Below are positions 58,483-64,000 of a DNA stretch of 64,000 nucleotides, one piece after another. The position numbers and the translations under genes were made by a program. Each line of letters opens with the position of its first letter. Positions within the stretch are counted from its first letter, which is position 1. The DNA comes from JADJTT01 sp049306275. GTDB lineage: Bacteria; Bacteroidota; Bacteroidia; Chitinophagales; Saprospiraceae. The stretch is from the NCBI GenBank assembly GCA_049306275.1, contig JBAQQB010000208.1, positions 1 through 64,000 of the forward strand. Direction: 5' to 3'. The notes beneath the pieces were generated by a model. That model was not told the DNA's origin. It searched no databases and was given only the letters and a program-made list of their open reading frames with translations.

Positions 58483-59739
58483 ATGGACAGGGAACTCAAC
58501 ACAACGGAAAAAAATAAAATGCGCTATCGCAGGGCGCTGCAAGCCGCCCTCTGGCTTGCCGTTCTGGCTGGCCTCTGGCTCGGCTTGCGCAGCCTGTTGC
58601 GCCAAAGGGCCGAAGCCGGCCGCTTTGTCATCGCCACCGTGGAACGCGGCGAGGTCGAATTCCGCATCAGCGCTTCGGGGGTGGTGATCCCTGCCTCCGA
58701 ACGCGAAATCAACGCCCCGGTGAACACAGAGATCAAAAGCGTCCACAAAACATCAGGCGCCGTGGTGAAAACCGGCGAACTGATCCTGGAACTCGACCAG
58801 GAGTACACCCGGCTGGAATACGAACGCCTGGCCGACGAGCTCGAACTCCGCCGCAACAACGTCGACAAGCTCAAATTGCAATACGACAAGGACCTGCGCG
58901 AGCTGGCCTACCGCGACCAGATCAAGGCGCTGGAACTGGAGGAGATGAGCGCTCAGGTCAAGGCCCAGAAAAGGCTGAAAAACGTGGGCGGCGCCACCGA
59001 CGAGGAGGTGGAAAAGGCGGAGCTGCGCCTCAAAATCGCCACCCTCGAAAAGCGCATGCTGGAAAATGACCTCGAATACCGCCAAAACGTGAACAGCGCC
59101 GAGAAAAAAGCCCTGGAACTGGAATACGCCATCCAGCAAAAGCGCCTGAGCGAACTGCGCCGCAAACTGTCGGAAACCGAAGTGCGCGCCCCCGGCTCCG
59201 GCGTGCTCACCTGGGTTAACGAAGACATCGGCCGCACGGTGAGCGCCGGACAGCCCCTGGCCCGCATCGCCGACCTGGCCCGCTACCGCGTGGAAGCCAG
59301 TACCTCCGACCGCAACGCCGCTTCCGTCAAAACCGGAACGGAAGTGAAAGTGCGCATCGGCGACCGCCTGCTCACCGGAACAGTCAGCCAGGTGCTGCCC
59401 GCAGTGGAGAACAACACCGTCAAATTTTACGTCAGCCTCGACAAACCCGACGCCCCCTCGCTGCGGCCCAACCTGCGCGTGGAGGTCTTCCTCATCCTCG
59501 ACCGCCGCGACAAGGCCCTTCGCCTGAAGAACGGGCCTGCTTTCACTGGCGGACTGGTGCAGGAAGTCTTCGTGGTCGATGAAAACGGCCGGGCAGTCAA
59601 ACGCAGCGCCACTCTGGGTCTCAACAACGGCGACTACGTGGAGATCACCGACGGATTGAGCGAAGGGGAAAAGGTCATCATTTCGGATGTCGAGTCGTTC
59701 AGGCGCCTCGACGAGTTCATCATCAAAAGCAAGCCATGA
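58483..59739 (+). CDS. Periplasmic adaptor (membrane fusion) protein of an efflux pump, HlyD/MacA type
   Basis: The start at 58483 (MDRELNTTEKNKMRYRRAL) is preferred; the AT-rich frame upstream to 58234 is non-coding. The 418-residue protein has one N-terminal anchor (ALWLAVLAGLWLGL) and a lipoyl half with VIPASEREINAPVNTEIKSVHKTSGAVVKTGELILEL. A long coiled coil (about residues 95-215, LADELELRRNNVDKLKLQYDK to QQKRLSELRRKL) is followed by the second lipoyl half (VRAPGSGVLTWV) and beta-barrel and membrane-proximal domains. It bridges the inner-membrane transporter to TolC. The stop overlaps the TolC start by 4 bp. Confidence 0.92.
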   Translation: MDRELNTTEKNKMRYRRALQAALWLAVLAGLWLGLRSLLRQRAEAGRFVIATVERGEVEFRISASGVVIPASEREINAPVNTEIKSVHKTSGAVVKTGELILELDQEYTRLEYERLADELELRRNNVDKLKLQYDKDLRELAYRDQIKALELEEMSAQVKAQKRLKNVGGATDEEVEKAELRLKIATLEKRMLENDLEYRQNVNSAEKKALELEYAIQQKRLSELRRKLSETEVRAPGSGVLTWVNEDIGRTVSAGQPLARIADLARYRVEASTSDRNAASVKTGTEVKVRIGDRLLTGTVSQVLPAVENNTVKFYVSLDKPDAPSLRPNLRVEVFLILDRRDKALRLKNGPAFTGGLVQEVFVVDENGRAVKRSATLGLNNGDYVEITDGLSEGEKVIISDVESFRRLDEFIIKSKP

Positions 59740-61178
59740 AAAGCGTATTGATGCTCTTATTCTATTGCCTCCCCCTGCTCCTGGCTGCGCAGACGCCCTA
59801 CCCGCTCGAAAACGCCCTGCAGGAAGCCCGCGAAAAGGCCTACGGCGCCTTCCTGGCCGGATCGCGCCGCGACGCCGCCATGGAGCGCTACCAGCTGTTC
59901 CGCGCCGAACTGGGTCCCGAACTGCGCCTCGAAGCCCAGGCGCCCAATTTCATCAAAACCTCCTCCCAGATCGTGCAGCCCAACGGGGCCATCCTGTTCC
60001 AGCCGGTGTCGCAAAACAACGCCTGGGTCTCCCTCCAGGCCGCCATGCCCCTGCCCTGGAGCGGCGGCAGCCTCTTCCTGCAATCCGACCTGCAGCGCTT
60101 CGACGATTTCATCAACAGCGGGCATATGTACAACGGCATCCCGCTGCGCATCGGGCTCATCCAGCCCGTCCTGGGCTTCAACCAGCTTCGCTGGCGGAAA
60201 CGCACCGAACCGCTGCTCCTGAAAGAATCGGCCAAACGCTACCTCTTCGAGATCGAAGCCCTGCACCTGGGCGTCAGCGCCCGCTACTTCGCGGCACTGA
60301 GTGCGCGCGCCGACCTCGACATCGCGCGCAGCAACCGGGAGGCCATGGAAAAACTCATCCGGATCGCCGAAGAGCGCGACAGCCTGGGAAAGATATCCAA
60401 AGACGAACGCCTCCAACTCGAAATCGAACGAAAAAACGCCGTCCTGGCCGCCGATCTCGCCGCCTACCAACTCGACGCGGCCCTGGCCGAACTCGCCGTG
60501 TTCGCCGGCCTCGATGCAGCCCCGCTGCCCGATGAACTGACTACTCCAGAGCCAGGCGCCCTCACCGCACCCGATCCCGGACAAGCGGTAGCACTGGCAC
60601 TGCGCCACCTGCCCGACCTGACTGCAGCCGAACTCGACGCGCTCGAAGCCGAACAGAACATAGCGCTCGCCCGCTTCAACTACGGTCCCCAGGTAAACCT
60701 CGCTCTCAGCCTCGGCCTGGCGCGCGGATCCGAACAGCTCGGCGACATCTACGCATCCCCCTTTACCGAGCAGCAGGCGCGCCTCTCCCTCTCCCTGCCC
60801 ATCGTCGATTGGGGCAGGCGAAAGCATGCCCTCGGTATGGCACGTATCGAAAAAGAACAGGCCGACCGCGCCATGGTCCAGCTCAAAACCGAATATGAAT
60901 ACCTGGTACGGCAAAAAGCGCTGGAGCTGAAGCAACTCCACCAAAGCCTCGGCCTGCTCTCAGAGATCCGCGCCGCCTCCGAAGAACGCTTCCGCATCAG
61001 CAATGAACGCTATGTGCTGGGCGCCACCGGCATCACCGAGCTCACCCTGGCCCAGCGCGACAAAGACCAGGCTTTCCGCGAATACGTGCGCAACCTCGGC
61101 GCCTTCTACCGCGCCCATTTTGAATTGCGGCAAATGACGGGGTTTGATTTTATATCGGGAAACCCTGTAGCCTATTAA
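59736..61178 (+). CDS. TolC-family outer-membrane efflux protein
   Basis: The 480-residue protein has signal peptide MKSVLMLLFYCLPLLLAAQ. Two OEP repeats carry long helices (KAYGAFLAGSRRDAAMERYQLF, ADLDIARSNREAMEKLIRIAEERDSLGKISKDERLQLEIERKN, and LRQKALELKQLHQSL-like region in the second half). The strands include VSLQAAMPLPWSGGSLFL and ARLSLSLPIVDWGRR. It forms the outer-membrane exit duct. ATGA overlap with the adaptor gene shows coupling. Confidence 0.93.
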   Translation: MKSVLMLLFYCLPLLLAAQTPYPLENALQEAREKAYGAFLAGSRRDAAMERYQLFRAELGPELRLEAQAPNFIKTSSQIVQPNGAILFQPVSQNNAWVSLQAAMPLPWSGGSLFLQSDLQRFDDFINSGHMYNGIPLRIGLIQPVLGFNQLRWRKRTEPLLLKESAKRYLFEIEALHLGVSARYFAALSARADLDIARSNREAMEKLIRIAEERDSLGKISKDERLQLEIERKNAVLAADLAAYQLDAALAELAVFAGLDAAPLPDELTTPEPGALTAPDPGQAVALALRHLPDLTAAELDALEAEQNIALARFNYGPQVNLALSLGLARGSEQLGDIYASPFTEQQARLSLSLPIVDWGRRKHALGMARIEKEQADRAMVQLKTEYEYLVRQKALELKQLHQSLGLLSEIRAASEERFRISNERYVLGATGITELTLAQRDKDQAFREYVRNLGAFYRAHFELRQMTGFDFISGNPVAY

Positions 61179-61179
61179 G

Positions 61180-61264
61180 GTCTGAACTATGATCTTTATG
61201 ATTCTTTTGATTTCTGTGATTAAATCAAGGCAATCACAACCATCACAAAAATCATAGTTCAGAC
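61180..61264. repeat. 14-bp perfect inverted repeat enclosing TGATT words
   Basis: GTCTGAACTATGAT (61180-61193) and its exact complement (61251-61264). The interior has TTATGATTCTTTTGATT-like words and their complements (AATCACAACCATCAC), so a second inner stem is possible. It lies between the tolC-like gene and the ABC ATPase gene and might attenuate read-through. Confidence 0.85.
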
Positions 61265-61296
61265 AATTTTTTTCGAAATCACTTAGCCAAAAATCT

Positions 61297-61962
61297 ATGA
61301 TCATCGAACTCCAAGACCTCAGCAAAGTGTACCGGACGGACACGATTGAGACGCACGCTCTGAGCGGGATCAACCTCGCCATCCAAAAAGGCGAATTCGT
61401 GTCGGTCATGGGGCCTTCGGGCTGCGGAAAGAGCACCCTGCTCAACATCATCGGCATGCTCGACGCGCCCAGCGGCGGATCCGTGCGCATCGAAGGGGCC
61501 CAGGTAGACCGCTACCACGGCCGGGAGGCGGCCCGATTCCGCAACGAAAAACTGGGCTTCATATTCCAGAGCTTCCACCTCATCCCCGACCTCTCCGTGC
61601 TCGACAATGTGGAGTTGCCGCTCATTTACCGGAATATGGGCAACAGGCAGCGCCGGGAACTGGCCGAAGAAGCGCTGGTGTCGGTAGGACTGAAGAACCG
61701 CATGAAACACTTTCCCGGGCAGCTGTCGGGCGGACAAAAGCAGCGCGTCGCCATCGCCCGCGCTATCGTGGGAAGGCCCTCCATCATCCTGGCCGACGAG
61801 CCTACCGGCAACCTCGACAGCGTAATGGGCAACGAGATCATGGACATCCTGCTGCGCCTCAACCAGGAGCAGCAAACCACGATCGTCATGGTCACGCACG
61901 ATGAAAATATGGCAGGAAAAACCCACCGCCTCTTCCGCCTGTACGACGGACGGCAGGTCTAA
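61297..61962 (+). CDS. ABC transporter ATPase (LolD/MacB-N type)
   Basis: The 221-residue protein shows Walker A GPSGCGKST, Q-loop IFQSFHLIPDL, signature LSGGQKQR, Walker B IILADEPTGNLD and switch VMVTHD. This is the FtsE/LolD/MacB ATPase class, which pairs with FtsX-like permeases. It precedes two such permease genes and follows the adaptor/TolC pair, so the set forms a MacAB-TolC-like efflux or lipoprotein/peptide export system with the ATPase on a separate polypeptide. Confidence 0.95.
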   Translation: MIIELQDLSKVYRTDTIETHALSGINLAIQKGEFVSVMGPSGCGKSTLLNIIGMLDAPSGGSVRIEGAQVDRYHGREAARFRNEKLGFIFQSFHLIPDLSVLDNVELPLIYRNMGNRQRRELAEEALVSVGLKNRMKHFPGQLSGGQKQRVAIARAIVGRPSIILADEPTGNLDSVMGNEIMDILLRLNQEQQTTIVMVTHDENMAGKTHRLFRLYDGRQV

Positions 61963-61972
61963 AATCAAACCC

Positions 61973-63292
61973 ATGCTTCGCAATTACCTCAACGTAGCTT
62001 TTCGCGTCCTGGGACGCAACCTGTTCTTCACCTTCATCAGCCTCTTCGGCATCAGTTTCACCTTGCTGATCCTGATGCTGATCGCCGGGTACCTCAAAGC
62101 CGAACTCGGCGGCGCCCCGCCCCTGGGCAATCAGGACAAAATCGTGTCGCTCGACGCCATACAACTTGAACTGGTGCGAACAGACTCCGTCATGACCATG
62201 GATACCACCTGGGCAGACGGCAGCATGCACATCGACACGATCAGCACCCCCGGCGAGCCCCATACCCAATCGGTGAGCCAATCGGCCATGAGCCGGAATT
62301 TTCTGAAAAAATACCTCTCCGATGTCAACGGAGCCGATCAGAAGACCTTCTACTCTTCCTGGCAGTCGTACGACCTTTTCATCAACGGCGGGAAGCTGAC
62401 CGTGCCGGTGGTGTATGCCGACCCGGCATTCTGGGATATCTTCAATTTCCAACTGCTCGAAGGCCGCTTCTGGTCAGAGGCCGACATGGAACAGGCAGCG
62501 CGGGTAGCGGTGATCACCGACGAGTTGGCCCTCAAATACTTCGGCCGCAAAACGGGCATCGAAGGGCAAACCATGGAGATGGACGGCAAGCTGTTTACCA
62601 TTGCCGGGGTCGTAAAAAAAGGAACCTCCTCCTTCAATCCGGTGACGGCCCAGGCCTACCTCCCCCATACCATCTACGAAGAACCGCTCAATTCCTACCA
62701 CGAATACATCGGCTATTTCCAGGCTGTATTCATGGGGAAGAACGCCGAAGAGCTCCGGCGCAACCTGGCACACCGGGCGAGCCAGATACCCCTGCCCAAC
62801 AGTGATTTCAACGTTTTGAAACTGAAAGGCAACACCTACGGCGAGACCCTGACCCAAAACATTCTCTACCATGAAGACCCTTCCAAGGGCCTACGCATCG
62901 TCATTTTGATACTCACCAGCCTCATCGGCCTGTTCACCCTGCTACCCGCCCTCAACCTGGTCAACCTCAACACCAGCCGCATGATGGAAAGATCGGGGGA
63001 AATCGGTGTCCGCAAAGCCTTCGGCGCCCACTCAGGGCACATCCTGGCGCAGTTTGTCGTCGAAAATGTCGTGCTCACCCTCCTCGGCGGTATCATTGCG
63101 CTCCTGCTTTCCGTTCCCGTCATCTCCGCCATCAACGACTCGCGGGTGTTGGGCGACGTCAGCATGGAGGCCGACCTGCTGTTTTGGCTATACGGCCTGC
63201 TCATCGCCCTGGCTTTTGGCGTCCTGACCGGCTTGCTGCCCGCCTGGCGGATGTCGCGGACCCATATTGTTGAATCCCTGAAATACAGCTAA
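61973..63292 (+). CDS. FtsX/MacB-type permease (first copy)
   Basis: The start at 61973 (MLRNYLNVAFRVLGRNLFFTFISLFGIS) gives 439 residues. Layout is one N-terminal helix, a large periplasmic MacB-PCD-like domain (about 40-300, with FWDIFNFQLLEGRFW and VAVITDELALKYFG), and three C-terminal helices (about 310-330, 360-380, 410-430) with SRMMERSGEIGVRKAFGAHSGHILAQFVVENVVLTLLGG. The C-terminal LPAWRMSRTHIVESLKYS is typical of the DUF214/FtsX superfamily. It begins 10 bp after the ATPase gene. Confidence 0.92.
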   Translation: MLRNYLNVAFRVLGRNLFFTFISLFGISFTLLILMLIAGYLKAELGGAPPLGNQDKIVSLDAIQLELVRTDSVMTMDTTWADGSMHIDTISTPGEPHTQSVSQSAMSRNFLKKYLSDVNGADQKTFYSSWQSYDLFINGGKLTVPVVYADPAFWDIFNFQLLEGRFWSEADMEQAARVAVITDELALKYFGRKTGIEGQTMEMDGKLFTIAGVVKKGTSSFNPVTAQAYLPHTIYEEPLNSYHEYIGYFQAVFMGKNAEELRRNLAHRASQIPLPNSDFNVLKLKGNTYGETLTQNILYHEDPSKGLRIVILILTSLIGLFTLLPALNLVNLNTSRMMERSGEIGVRKAFGAHSGHILAQFVVENVVLTLLGGIIALLLSVPVISAINDSRVLGDVSMEADLLFWLYGLLIALAFGVLTGLLPAWRMSRTHIVESLKYS

Positions 63293-63295
63293 ATT

Positions 63296-64000
63296 ATGAT
63301 CAAGCATATCCTTCAATTGCTTTGGAATAAAAAGAGAAGCAACGTGCTGCTGATGCTGGAAATCTTCCTCGCCTTCGCCGTGTTGTTCGCCGTCTTCTCT
63401 TTCTCCATCTACAACCTGCGCAATTTCTCCCACCCCATGGGCTTCGAAACCGCCGGCCGCCTGGCCCTCACTCTGGAATACCAGGGCGGGCGGGATTCTG
63501 CTGAAGTGGCGCTCATGCTGGAGCAGCTGAACAGGGAGCTCCGGGACCTGGAATTCGTCGAGGAAATAGCTACCAGCAGCTACGCCTGGCCCTACTCCGG
63601 CTCCATGAGCCGCACCTCCACTGAAACCGACGGCGTTTCCATCTCCATGATCATTGCCGAGGGCGACGAACATTTTCTCGACGTCATGGGGTTGCGGCTC
63701 CTGGAGGGGCGATGGTTTAATGAGGAAAGCCCGCGATCTGTGAAACCGGAATGGGTGGTCAACCAAAAGTTCATGACGGATTACTACCCCGGCCGCAGTA
63801 TGATCGACAGCATCCTGCCCATCAACGGCGGGGTCAAGATCGTCGGGGTGATCGAAGATTACCGCTACCGCGGAGAGTTTGAACAGCCCGCGGCGATCCA
63901 GTTCAACTACATATCCCCTACCGCCAGGAACCTGGGCGCCATTCTCCTGAAAATAAAACCCGGCACGCCTCCCCAGGCGGAGGAGCAACTCAACAAGCTG
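63296..64000 (+). CDS. FtsX/MacB-type permease (second copy), 3' end cut by window edge
   Basis: 235 codons are present, starting at the ATG at 63296, 3 bp after the first permease stop. The N-terminal helix (NVLLMLEIFLAFAVLFAVFSFSIYN) precedes a MacB-PCD-like periplasmic domain (HFLDVMGLRLLEGRWFNEES, WVVNQKFMTDYYPGRSMID, VKIVGVIEDYRYRGEF). The C-terminal helices lie beyond the window. The two permeases probably form a heterodimer with the shared ATPase. Confidence 0.92.
   Translation, partial: MIKHILQLLWNKKRSNVLLMLEIFLAFAVLFAVFSFSIYNLRNFSHPMGFETAGRLALTLEYQGGRDSAEVALMLEQLNRELRDLEFVEEIATSSYAWPYSGSMSRTSTETDGVSISMIIAEGDEHFLDVMGLRLLEGRWFNEESPRSVKPEWVVNQKFMTDYYPGRSMIDSILPINGGVKIVGVIEDYRYRGEFEQPAAIQFNYISPTARNLGAILLKIKPGTPPQAEEQLNKL

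Overview
The window looks like a chromosomal segment of a Bacteroidota bacterium, most likely from the Saprospiraceae/Lewinella side of the phylum. The evidence is Bacteroidota promoters (TTTG, about 19 bp, TAnnTTTG), two proteins with type IX secretion C-terminal domains, Bacteroidota-only families (DUF3822, DUF1599, DUF6992-like, long-form NusB), a periplasmic and outer-membrane protein-rich gene set, and a high GC content for the phylum (by eye, high fifties percent). No phage, transposase, CRISPR array or rRNA was seen. There is one tRNA (Arg, anticodon CCT).

Layout. 1-5.6 kb: housekeeping genes (YkuK-like protein, rsmD, DUF3822, bactofilin, tsaD, DUF697/SHOCT). 5.7-13.4 kb: a giant alpha-2-macroglobulin (A2M), an FAD oxidoreductase and a YjbR/MmcQ protein. 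13.5-17.7 kb: tRNA-Arg, a TPR/beta-barrel protein with a processive GT2 synthase (probable exopolysaccharide synthesis and export), and a transglutaminase-like protein. 18.1-28.6 kb: a probable sulfur-metabolism island with four rhodanese-family exported proteins, an OprO/P-type porin, a 12-heme cytochrome and a PsrABC-type molybdoenzyme complex. 28.6-41.5 kb: a LON-domain protein, a second (lipoprotein) A2M, gamma-glutamyltransferase, a gene broken by an amber codon, then DUF1599-DoxX-nusB-OmpA. 41.5-46 kb: secreted and outer-membrane proteins of unknown role. 46.1-51.9 kb: a third A2M that carries a carboxypeptidase-regulatory domain and a TonB-receptor plug in its middle. 52.1-58.3 kb: ABC-F protein, DinB-like protein, two microproteins, a sulfide:quinone oxidoreductase-like flavoprotein, an S51 peptidase and small proteins. 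58.5-64 kb: a MacAB-like efflux operon that runs off the window.

How the genes may work together. The rhodaneses, porin, multiheme cytochrome, PsrABC complex and the more distant SQR-like protein suggest periplasmic handling of sulfane sulfur (sulfide, polysulfide or thiosulfate) coupled to the quinone pool. Two of the rhodanese-like lipoproteins have lost the catalytic cysteine but both end in an acidic run followed by a C-terminal Gly-Cys. I propose, as inference, that this tail carries sulfur. Three A2M proteins with different thioester motifs (CTEQ, CLEQ, CNEQ) suggest a periplasmic or surface protease-trapping system.

A second theme is non-coding. Many intergenic gaps hold short-word tandem arrays or hairpins built from a few words (GTTGAGAA, GGTGAAAA, ACTGAAAA, GGATCATCAGGATTTT, and a 40-bp dyad unit). 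In several places these words run into coding sequence: inside the multiheme cytochrome, at the 3' end of the ABC-F gene, and over the start codon of ggt. Their origin and role are unknown.
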